Positions 16,871 through 24,034 of a DNA stretch of 31,834 bases are shown here, piece after piece. The notes beneath the pieces were generated by a model. It was not told the DNA's origin, ran no database searches, and was given only the letters and a program-made list of their open reading frames with translations. The first letter of the stretch is position 1. Every line of letters starts with the position of its first letter. The DNA is from Lachnospiraceae bacterium (GTDB taxonomy: Bacteria > Bacillota_A > Clostridia > Lachnospirales > Lachnospiraceae): contig JAIKXO010000133.1 of NCBI GenBank assembly GCA_024684065.1, positions 1 through 31,834 on the forward strand. Reading direction: 5' to 3'. Position numbers and translations under genes: made by a program.

Positions 16871-18466
16871 ATGTCATTTATTACACTGAGATTTGCAGGC
16901 TTTGTGATAATTGCTGTCCTGCTTTATTATGTTGTTCCCAGAAAATGGCAGTGGGTAGTTCTTTTAGCCGCAAGCTGGTATTTTTATCTGTGTACCGGGA
17001 TCACAAGGATCTTCTATATTCTTTTTACGACGGCTTCCACATTTTACACTGCCCTTCTCCTGGAAAAGCGAAATATAAAGCAGAAAGCCTATATAAAGGA
17101 TAATAAGGATACCCTCTCAAAGGAAGAGAAAAAAGAATATAAGGCTGCTGTTAAGAAGAAGCAGAAGCGGCTGTTGTTTTTATGTCTGTTAATAAATTTT
17201 TCCATACTGGCATTTTTTAAATACGCTGATCTCTTCATAGCATATTTCAATCTTTTCAGGCTGAACCACTTTGGAAACACTGATTTTGTCCCGTTCCTTA
17301 ACCTGCTTCTGCCGCTCGGGATCTCCTTCTACACTTTCCAGTCGATGGGATATCTGATCGATATTTACTACGGTAAATATGACGCAGAGCATAATTTCTT
17401 CAGGTTCGCTCTTTATGTCTCCTATTTCCCCCAGATAATACAGGGGCCGATCAGCAGATTCGGGGAACTCGCGCCGGAATTATACAGATCCGCGGATTTT
17501 GATCTTTACAGGATCAAATCAGGGTTTATCAGGATAATGTGGGGACTGTTTAAAAAGCTTGTCATTGCGGACCGCCTTGCGGGATATGTACAGGCATCCA
17601 TCTCCATGAGGGAGAGCTATACGGGCTTATATCTGCTCCTTACTATCTTCTTCTATTCAATGCAGATCTACGGGGATTTCTCAGGGGGCATAGACGTGGC
17701 GCTCGGGGTCAGTGAGCTGTTCGGGGTAAGGATAACGGAGAATTTCGAACGTCCATTCTTCTCAAAAAGCATCGCGGAATACTGGCGGCGCTGGCACATT
17801 ACCCTCGGGACCTGGTTCAAGGACTATATCTTTTATCCGCTGTCTGTCGCAAAATGGATGCTTAAGCTCTCTAAATGGGCAAAGACCCGGATAGGGGAAG
17901 GGATCGGAAAGAGGCTGCCTCTTTATCTCCCCATGCTGATCGTATGGACGCTTACGGGAATGTGGCACGGCTCGCAGAGCAGGTATGTGGTCTGGGGGCT
18001 CTTAAACTGCTTCTTTATCATTCTCGGGACCGAACTGGAGCCCCTGTCGCTCCGTATAACCGAAAAGCTCAAGCTGTCGGAGAAAAGCTTCGGCATGAGA
18101 CTTTACAGGACGGCCAAAACCTTCTGGCTCATGGCCTTTTTGAGGGTGTTTGATATATCAACGGGAACGCGGGCGGCCTTTGAAACTATAAGAGATGTTT
18201 TCAGGAACTGGAAAGGCTTTGACTGGGAAATCGTGTTTTCACAGCTTTCTCTTCCGAAGGAGGAGCTCATTGTAGGCCTTGTGGCAATCCTCGTCCTCTT
18301 CTCTGTAAGCCTTATCCAGAGAAAAGGAAGCGTCAGGGAAAGGATATTCAAACTTCCCGTGCCCGCGCAGTGGGCAGTGATGTGCGCGCTCATAACGTGC
18401 GTCATTGTATTTGGAAGCTATGGGATGGGGTATGATGCGAAGGCATTTATTTATCTGAATTTCTGA
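16871..18466 (+). CDS. MBOAT-family membrane O-acyltransferase (AlgI/DltB-like)
   Basis: A 531-residue polytopic membrane protein. The opening (SFITLRFAGFVIIAVLLYYVV) and the second helix with AASWYFYL are typical of the AlgI branch. The MBOAT core shows YFPQIIQGPISRF, YGDFSGG, YWRRWHITLGTWFKDYIFYPL with H309, and LTGMWHGS with the conserved catalytic H366. MBOATs of this kind move an acyl or aminoacyl group through the membrane to an outer polymer. It is longer than typical DltB (about 400 residues) and nearer AlgI in length. Between a carrier protein and an SGNH protein it fills the DltB place. A charged loop at about 66-100 is cytoplasmic. Confidence 0.92.
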   Translation: MSFITLRFAGFVIIAVLLYYVVPRKWQWVVLLAASWYFYLCTGITRIFYILFTTASTFYTALLLEKRNIKQKAYIKDNKDTLSKEEKKEYKAAVKKKQKRLLFLCLLINFSILAFFKYADLFIAYFNLFRLNHFGNTDFVPFLNLLLPLGISFYTFQSMGYLIDIYYGKYDAEHNFFRFALYVSYFPQIIQGPISRFGELAPELYRSADFDLYRIKSGFIRIMWGLFKKLVIADRLAGYVQASISMRESYTGLYLLLTIFFYSMQIYGDFSGGIDVALGVSELFGVRITENFERPFFSKSIAEYWRRWHITLGTWFKDYIFYPLSVAKWMLKLSKWAKTRIGEGIGKRLPLYLPMLIVWTLTGMWHGSQSRYVVWGLLNCFFIILGTELEPLSLRITEKLKLSEKSFGMRLYRTAKTFWLMAFLRVFDISTGTRAAFETIRDVFRNWKGFDWEIVFSQLSLPKEELIVGLVAILVLFSVSLIQRKGSVRERIFKLPVPAQWAVMCALITCVIVFGSYGMGYDAKAFIYLNF

Positions 18467-18490
18467 CCATGGAAACATCCGGCACCGATA

Positions 18491-18558
18491 TGCCGCTTTA
18501 CGGCACGCGGCCGGCACGTACTCATTAACGAAACGGCAGGCCATTTCGTTAATGAGTA
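18491..18558 (+). repeat. Two hairpins between the MBOAT and SGNH genes
   Basis: TGCCG/CGGCA at 18491-18505 forms a small hairpin. TACTCATTAACGAAA (18519-18533) and its exact complement (18544-18558) form a 15-bp perfect stem around a 10-base loop. No T run follows. The gap is otherwise non-coding. Confidence 0.7.
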
Positions 18559-18640
18559 TAATAAGGCATTCAGCGGATAATCATGATTTTATGCGTCAGG
18601 TGCTTTGGACGCTATAACACTGTTATCAGAAAATATTAAA

Positions 18641-19717
18641 ATGAAAAGCAGAGAAGATCACGGAAGGATAAATCACATACTGCTCCTTTTATTTAAGACT
18701 GTTCTGGCGGTGCTTTTGTTTACTGTGCTAAACAGGGTCTTTATGCCCAAATACGTGAGCGAGAACCCGGACGGCCATATCACGGAGGATTTTTATAAGG
18801 AAAAGCTTCCTTTAGATGTTATTTTCGTAGGCTCTTCCACCGTATACAGCGCCGTATCCCCTCCGGTATTGTGGGAAAGGCAGGGCTTTGCCTCCTATGA
18901 CAGGGGTAATGCTTCCCAGCCTATGTGGATCTCCTACTATATGATAGAGGATGCGTTTAAAAGCGGAAGGAAGCCTGAGCTGGTGGCTCTGGATGTGGGC
19001 TTTATCAAATATGATGACAATTTCGTCGAAGAGCCTTCAAACAGAAAGGCTCTTGACGGAATGAGGCTTTCTCGCGTAAAGCTTGATGCCGTCAAAGCGG
19101 CTAAGGGAGAGGATGAAAAGGTGATCGATTATATCTTCCCCATATTAAGATTCCATACAAGGTGGAAGGAGCTGTCACTCGAAGATTTCGAATATGTATT
19201 CAGGAATGCTTATGTGGATCATAACGGATACCTGATAAACTATAACGTGACCGATTCCCTGCCCGAGAGGGATGGGCCGCGATATATGAACGAGGATATC
19301 GAGATCTCTAAACGAAACAGGGAATATCTGCTTAAGATCATAGAGCTTTGCAGGGATAACGGTACCGGGTTGTTTTTGATGAAGGTCCCGAGCTATTCAA
19401 ATAACTGGGGGTACCATTTTGACGACCAGATAAGGGAAATAGCAGAGCCATACGGGATAGACTATGTAAATTTCGATGAATCCGCAGATGAGATAGGACT
19501 TGATTACAACATTGATTCCCCGGATAACGGGAATCACCTGAATACTTACGGCGCGGAAAAATTCAGCGCTTATCTGGCCGATTATCTTAAAGCCCATTAT
19601 GAGCTTTCTTCTCATAAGGAGGATGAAAAGTACAGAAAAGTATGGGATGAAAAGCTTGAAAGATATGAAGCGGATAAGAAAACCGGGATGGGATCAGCCG
19701 GTCCTGACGGCTGCTGA
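18641..19717 (+). CDS. Membrane-anchored SGNH-type protein in the DltD position
   Basis: A 358-residue protein from the ATG at 18641. A TTG at 18605 is in frame and would add 12 residues; neither start has a good ribosome site. One membrane helix at about 13-33 anchors it with the rest outside. VGSSTVYSAVSP (about 63-74) is the nucleophile block of SGNH/DltD proteins, and NHLNTYGAEKFS near the end holds the histidine. The acid residue is one place further from that histidine than usual (D-N-G-N-H). DltD-type proteins complete the transfer of an aminoacyl group to the outer polymer. It closes the A-C-B-D cassette. The last 35 residues are charged and poorly conserved. Confidence 0.82.
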   Translation: MKSREDHGRINHILLLLFKTVLAVLLFTVLNRVFMPKYVSENPDGHITEDFYKEKLPLDVIFVGSSTVYSAVSPPVLWERQGFASYDRGNASQPMWISYYMIEDAFKSGRKPELVALDVGFIKYDDNFVEEPSNRKALDGMRLSRVKLDAVKAAKGEDEKVIDYIFPILRFHTRWKELSLEDFEYVFRNAYVDHNGYLINYNVTDSLPERDGPRYMNEDIEISKRNREYLLKIIELCRDNGTGLFLMKVPSYSNNWGYHFDDQIREIAEPYGIDYVNFDESADEIGLDYNIDSPDNGNHLNTYGAEKFSAYLADYLKAHYELSSHKEDEKYRKVWDEKLERYEADKKTGMGSAGPDGC

Positions 19718-19734
19718 TCGTAACCACACGGATT

Positions 19735-19763
19735 TTGCAGGCAAGCAGGAAGCTTTTCATAAT
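19735..19763 (+). promoter_or_regulatory. Possible promoter of the aminomutase gene
   Basis: TTGCAG (19735-19740), a 17-base spacer and CATAAT (19758-19763). The minus-35 is weak. It would place the repeat element at 19771 in the 5' untranslated region. Confidence 0.35.
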
Positions 19764-19770
19764 GTCATAG

Positions 19771-19816
19771 TATGATATCAGGGGGGAAGCCTGAACCCAC
19801 AGCAAGCCTGATATCA
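19771..19816 (+). repeat. Intergenic repeat element, copy A
   Basis: TGATATCAGG (19773-19782) and CCTGATATCA (19807-19816) form a perfect 10-bp stem. The left 37 bases, TATGATATCAGGGG to GCAAGC, recur with few changes at 30874-30911. Confidence 0.75.
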
Positions 19817-19857
19817 CTTTTGACCCTCACATCATAGTATAAGATCGAGGTAAAGAT

Positions 19858-21099
19858 ATGGACAAAAAAAGAGAGATATCCTTAGAGAGAGCCCGGGAAC
19901 TTTACAGTGAAATAGAAGATTTCTTAAGCTTTAAGGAGGAGTTTTTAAATGAGACCTCCCAGAAAAGAGATGTGATCTCAAAAAATCATAAGAAAGAGAT
20001 CCTTGAATACTTTGGAGCGTCCGAAGAGAACTGGAACGACTGGCACTGGCAGCTTGCCCACAGGATAAGCTCAGTGTCTATCTTAGGTAAATTTATAAAG
20101 CTTTCCGATCCCGAGATCAGGATGTTTCAGGAAATATCGAGAAAATACAGATGGGCGACGACCCCGTATTACCTGTCCCTCATGGATTATGAGGATATGA
20201 CCTATCCCATTAACATGATGGCTCTCCCCTCTGCCGCCGAGAACAGCCCGGAAGGCGAGCTCGATCCCATGGGGGAAGAATATACAAATCCCGCCCCGTG
20301 CATAACCAGAAGATATCCAAACAGGCTCATAGTAAACGTAACCAGCTCCTGTGCCATGTTCTGCAGGCATTGCCAGAGAAGAAGATGCATCGGGGAAGCT
20401 GACAGGATCGAATCGGAGGAAAACATAAGCGCCGCGATCGAATACATAAGGAACACTAAGGAGATCCGTGACGTGCTCATCACGGGAGGGGATCCGATGA
20501 TGCTGCCTGACGAGCTTCTGGAAAGCATAATAAAAAGAGTGCGGGAAATCCCTCATGTAGAGATAATAAGGATAGGTACCAGGGTGCCGGTCACCATGCC
20601 GCAGAGGATCACTGAAGAACTTGCCTCGATGCTTAAGAAATACCATCCTCTTTTTATAAATACCCAGTTCAACCACCCCGGTGAGCTTACTGAAGAAGCC
20701 GTAAAAGCATGCACAAGGCTGTCGGATGCCGGAATCCCTCTGGGAAACCAGATGGTATTTTTAAAGGGTATCAATAATGACAAATACATTGTCCAGCTTT
20801 TGAACGAAGGGCTCTTAAAGGCAAGGGTGAGGCCGTACTATATCTTCCACCCCAAGCAGGTAAAGGGCACCGGGCATTTTGAGATAACCGTGGATGAGGG
20901 CCTTAAGATCATGAAGTACCTGAGGGGCCATACATCCGGGCTTGCGATACCGCAATATATAGTAAACGCGCCAAACGGATACGGAAAGATACCCCTTCTT
21001 CCCAATTACATCGAAGAAAGCGATGAATACCATGTGAAGCTTAAGACCTGGGAGGACAGGGAGGTCGAGATAACCTACGGGCATCATTATGAGGGCTGA
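19858..21099 (+). CDS. eam: KamA-family radical SAM aminomutase, glutamate 2,3-aminomutase type
   Basis: A 413-residue PLP- and iron-sulfur-dependent enzyme. C165, C169 and C172 (CAMFCRHC) bind the 4Fe-4S cluster, R174 corresponds to the carboxylate-binding arginine of lysine 2,3-aminomutase, and K377 in APNGYGK is the PLP lysine. In lysine aminomutase two aspartates 37 residues apart hold the lysine side chain. Here they are K333 (FHPKQVKG) and N370 (YIVNAP), also 37 apart. This Lys/Asn pair is the one reported for Clostridioides difficile glutamate 2,3-aminomutase. The product would be beta-glutamate, known as an osmolyte. GAGG precedes the ATG by 7 bases. It is convergent with the esterase gene and probably transcribed separately from the cassette upstream. 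Confidence 0.88.
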   Translation: MDKKREISLERARELYSEIEDFLSFKEEFLNETSQKRDVISKNHKKEILEYFGASEENWNDWHWQLAHRISSVSILGKFIKLSDPEIRMFQEISRKYRWATTPYYLSLMDYEDMTYPINMMALPSAAENSPEGELDPMGEEYTNPAPCITRRYPNRLIVNVTSSCAMFCRHCQRRRCIGEADRIESEENISAAIEYIRNTKEIRDVLITGGDPMMLPDELLESIIKRVREIPHVEIIRIGTRVPVTMPQRITEELASMLKKYHPLFINTQFNHPGELTEEAVKACTRLSDAGIPLGNQMVFLKGINNDKYIVQLLNEGLLKARVRPYYIFHPKQVKGTGHFEITVDEGLKIMKYLRGHTSGLAIPQYIVNAPNGYGKIPLLPNYIEESDEYHVKLKTWEDREVEITYGHHYEG

Positions 21100-21152
21100 C
21101 AGAACCCTGCCGGACTTTACAGGGCGCCGGGGCTCAGTATAACCCGGAAGGC

Positions 21153-23633
21153 TCAGTCAGCCATGTCCTTCATTACAAAGGCGAACGAATCTATGACATA
21201 GGGCAGATAAAACGCACTGTCATGTCCGCCCTCTCCCAGCTCGAAATAATGAGGGATATCCTTTTCCCGCAGGTTCCTGTCAAGGTCGACCGCCGGTATC
21301 CCGAATTTGTAAAGATCCCTGTTTCCGGCAATAAAGAACTGCCTGAAACGGGAAAGCTCCTCTTTATCCATCCTTCGGGCTTTCAAAAGCGGATTCGCGC
21401 CCATATTGATCGCTCCGAAATAACTGATTATGCCACTGAACAGTTCCGGATGAGAAAGCCCTATGCTGTATGCCCCGCATCCGCCCATGGAAGCGCCCGC
21501 GCAAAATCTGTGCCCGGGGTCCGCTATCGTACGGTAGCGGCTGTCCACATAGGGAAGTATCTCCTCCGTTACCATCTTCTCCCAGTCTCCCATCCAGAAA
21601 CCGTCTTCATTGCTGTCAGGAGCTATCATGATAAGCTCCGGAAGCTTTCCGGAAAGGATCGCGCCGGTTACGAGCCTGTCGATCCCGTCAATCCTGTATG
21701 AGTTAGCCGTGCTGTTCAGCTGGTGAAAAAGATAAGCCGTTGGATAACGCTTTCCCTTATTTTCCGGATCAAAATATCCGGCCGGAAGATAGACAAGAAA
21801 GCTTTCCGGTACGGTCTTTTCCTTTTCATTCAGCGCCAGGGCCCGGAAAGCGGAATCAATCTCCATTTTGAAAAACCTGCCTTCCTGCTCCTTTTCCTCT
21901 TCTTCCTGCGCATCCGGATCAAGAGCAGCGTACGCTGCTTCGGTATAAAGCCCGGGATGCCCCGTATACCAGCCGCCGTCTCCCGAGATGTTATGGGTCA
22001 GGATGATCACGCTGTTAACCCCGCCGTAATTAAGCAGCTCCCCTGAAACCATATAAACACGTTTCGTATCCCAGAAGTCCTTAAAAGGCTGCCAGGTATC
22101 CGTATCCATACCGGTAGATCCCACCGGCTTTCCGTTAACGAAAACAATATCCGTTTCATCAAAGCATCCCACGGGAAAATACACTGTCTCCCTGGGGAAA
22201 TCCTCCGGCACCTCAAATTCCTTCACATACCAGGCATAACCTGTATAGGCTTTCATGTCTGTCTCTCCGGAAAAATCAGAGTCCCACCATTCAAGGGCCG
22301 GAAGCACATCCTCCCAGGCCTCGTACTCTGAAGCCTTAGGAAGCCGGCCGGGCTCAATGTCCTTTACCGCCTTGAACCTCCATTTCCCCATCAGGTCGAT
22401 AAAGCGGCCCTCTTTGATATCCTCCGCTGACTGTATCCGGACAAGCGGCTCGTCGCAGAGCTTTACCCGGGCTCCCAAAAGCCCGGCATAAAGAGTTACG
22501 ACAGCGCTTTGCCCGTTAACAATATTTGAGATCCCGACAGGATCCGGTCTGTTATCTATAGTCCCCGCAGAAACACCTATCTCCTTTCCCGAAGCTTCAG
22601 AAAGAACTGATCCGTCAGACGGATCGGTTATCTCAAGATAAGGTATGAGCTCTATCTCCTTATCCTTCGCGTATTCCAAAGCCTCCTGCGACAAAGTGAC
22701 CTCATAGACCGCTTCGATCTCTGAAACATTCTTATCCGCAGCCTGAGGGGAAAGCATAAGCTTTCCGTCTATAAGGGATGAAAACATCCGTCCCGTGAAG
22801 CCTGTGAGCATTCTCTGCACGGCATCCTTCCTGTACGCCCCGTCGTCCTCCCCGTTCTTTACGGTCAGGGACAGCATGGTTTCATCACCGTTGCCGTAAT
22901 AATCATAATACATCCCCGCATAGGCCGTGCCCTTAAGGATAAGAAAAGAGATGACATCATTCACTCCTCCCGCAATATAGGAAAGCGGATCCTCCGAAGC
23001 CGCAGTCATAAAGGTATAAAACTGCGACAGGAAAGGATTGGACATTTTCCGCTGGTTACTGACCGAAAGAAGGCTTTCATATCTGTCAAGCCAGGGATTA
23101 TCCTGCGACACATAATCCCCGCTTATGCTTCCGGAAAGCCCGAACAGCCCGGGCTCATATAAAAGTTCTCCGTTTTCATCGGTAAAGGTGAGCATTGAAG
23201 CTAAAAAGCCTCCGCAGCCGGCGCCTGCTGCCGCCCGTCCCCATGGATCTTGTATTGTCCTGTAGCTTTTATCCACCTCTTCTACGAGAGCCCTCAGGCT
23301 CTCATGAGCGTTGGCGGACTTATCCGATGTAGGGTCCGGCAGGTCGGGACAGACTATGATCATATCCATCACGCTGTCTGTGTCCATAGCTGAAAGATAG
23401 TCTTTCACCGACTCTTCTGTTTCCGCATGTATACCGTCCTCCGGAAGGATATATACCGTCGGATAGAAGCGGCCGCTTTCTTCATAGCCTTTTGGCAGAA
23501 ACACCTGATAAGAAGGCGGCCCGGACAGAGCCGGTCCGGTTTCGCTTAAGACATTATTTCCCGGGAAGTTAGCGCATCCCGCTATGCAAACGGCTAAAAC
23601 GCATACGATCATATAAAGTATTTTCCGCCTCAT
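21153..23633 (-). CDS. Lipoprotein with two esterase-like domains around a beta-sandwich; first domain has Cys for Ser
   Basis: An 826-residue secreted lipoprotein. A signal peptide ends in the lipobox IAGC (C20). The N-terminal domain (about 35-250) looks like an esterase of the Esterase D/feruloyl esterase type, with YRTIQDP followed by GAGCGG at 137-142, where C140 replaces the nucleophile serine. A middle beta-sandwich with YAWYVKEFEVP and DIVFVNGKPVGS resembles the sugar-binding domain of GH2 enzymes. The C-terminal domain repeats the plan: YRTIADP, then GASMGG with S715, D773 (GNRDLY) and H804 (GGHDS), a full triad. It probably removes acyl or feruloyl groups from glycans outside the cell. 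The start is the ATG at 23633, six bases after GGAG; an ATG at 23639 abuts that site. Confidence 0.86.
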   Translation of the reverse strand: MRRKILYMIVCVLAVCIAGCANFPGNNVLSETGPALSGPPSYQVFLPKGYEESGRFYPTVYILPEDGIHAETEESVKDYLSAMDTDSVMDMIIVCPDLPDPTSDKSANAHESLRALVEEVDKSYRTIQDPWGRAAAGAGCGGFLASMLTFTDENGELLYEPGLFGLSGSISGDYVSQDNPWLDRYESLLSVSNQRKMSNPFLSQFYTFMTAASEDPLSYIAGGVNDVISFLILKGTAYAGMYYDYYGNGDETMLSLTVKNGEDDGAYRKDAVQRMLTGFTGRMFSSLIDGKLMLSPQAADKNVSEIEAVYEVTLSQEALEYAKDKEIELIPYLEITDPSDGSVLSEASGKEIGVSAGTIDNRPDPVGISNIVNGQSAVVTLYAGLLGARVKLCDEPLVRIQSAEDIKEGRFIDLMGKWRFKAVKDIEPGRLPKASEYEAWEDVLPALEWWDSDFSGETDMKAYTGYAWYVKEFEVPEDFPRETVYFPVGCFDETDIVFVNGKPVGSTGMDTDTWQPFKDFWDTKRVYMVSGELLNYGGVNSVIILTHNISGDGGWYTGHPGLYTEAAYAALDPDAQEEEEKEQEGRFFKMEIDSAFRALALNEKEKTVPESFLVYLPAGYFDPENKGKRYPTAYLFHQLNSTANSYRIDGIDRLVTGAILSGKLPELIMIAPDSNEDGFWMGDWEKMVTEEILPYVDSRYRTIADPGHRFCAGASMGGCGAYSIGLSHPELFSGIISYFGAINMGANPLLKARRMDKEELSRFRQFFIAGNRDLYKFGIPAVDLDRNLREKDIPHYFELGEGGHDSAFYLPYVIDSFAFVMKDMAD

Positions 23634-23732
23634 TGCCATCTCCTCTCTTAAAATACAAAGGAAAAACCGATTATCAGCGTCTCCCTGTGCAATCCCGTTT
23701 TTACATGAAATGATATTTTGTATCCGGTCACT

Positions 23733-23761
23733 ATTATACGCATAACTGAGGAGATTGTCGA
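23733..23761 (-). promoter_or_regulatory. Sigma-A promoter of the esterase gene
   Basis: On the minus strand TCGACA (23761-23756), a 17-base spacer and TATAAT (23738-23733). It predicts a leader of about 90 bases before the start at 23633. It is divergent from the kinase promoter at 23926. Confidence 0.75.
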
Positions 23762-23795
23762 GCTGCGCAATGATCGGAAAACCACAGATATCAAA

Positions 23796-23818
23796 GGCTT
23801 TCGGGCTTTCGGGCTTTT
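23796..23818 (+). repeat. Short 8-base tandem repeat in the esterase-kinase gap
   Basis: GGCTTTCG occurs twice and a third time as GGCTTTTA. It lies between the two divergent promoters. The remainder of 23640-24034 shows no credible gene. Confidence 0.55.
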
Positions 23819-23891
23819 AACCCCGGCCCGGACTGATCTTTGCATATGATACAGCAAAGCAGGATCCCGATCCGCAGCCTCCGTCACAGCT

Positions 23892-23913
23892 TTTACAGAG
23901 TCTTTACAGAGTC
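23892..23913 (+). promoter_or_regulatory. Perfect 11-base direct repeat, likely OmpR/PhoP-type operator
   Basis: TTTACAGAGTC is present twice head to tail (23892-23902 and 23903-23913). TTTACA-N5-TTTACA with an 11-base period is the form of binding sites for OmpR-family regulators such as PhoP. It ends 12 bases before the minus-35 of the kinase promoter, a usual activator position. Confidence 0.65.
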
Positions 23914-23925
23914 TTTTTATATATA

Positions 23926-23954
23926 TTGCAATTTTCAGCTTTCAAACCTATAAT
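23926..23954 (+). promoter_or_regulatory. Sigma-A promoter of the hybrid sensor kinase gene
   Basis: TTGCAA (23926-23931), a 17-base spacer and a perfect TATAAT (23949-23954), about 80 bases before the GTG start at 24035. Confidence 0.7.
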
Positions 23955-23965
23955 CAGATATATAT

Positions 23966-23990
23966 GGGAACCGTCCAGATGATGGTTCCC
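23966..23990 (+). other. Hairpin at the 5' end of the kinase transcript
   Basis: GGGAACC (23966-23972) and GGTTCCC (23984-23990) form a perfect 7-bp stem with an 11-base loop, close to the predicted transcription start. It may stabilise the mRNA; no T run is present. Confidence 0.6.
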
Positions 23991-24034
23991 TATTAAGGTT
24001 TTCATATTGATTTTCCTTACAGGAGTATTATACA

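Noticed and set aside
23648..23887. Minus-strand 79-residue reading between the esterase and the hybrid kinase
   Set aside because: It covers the esterase promoter and a tandem repeat, has no ribosome site and no recognisable domain.
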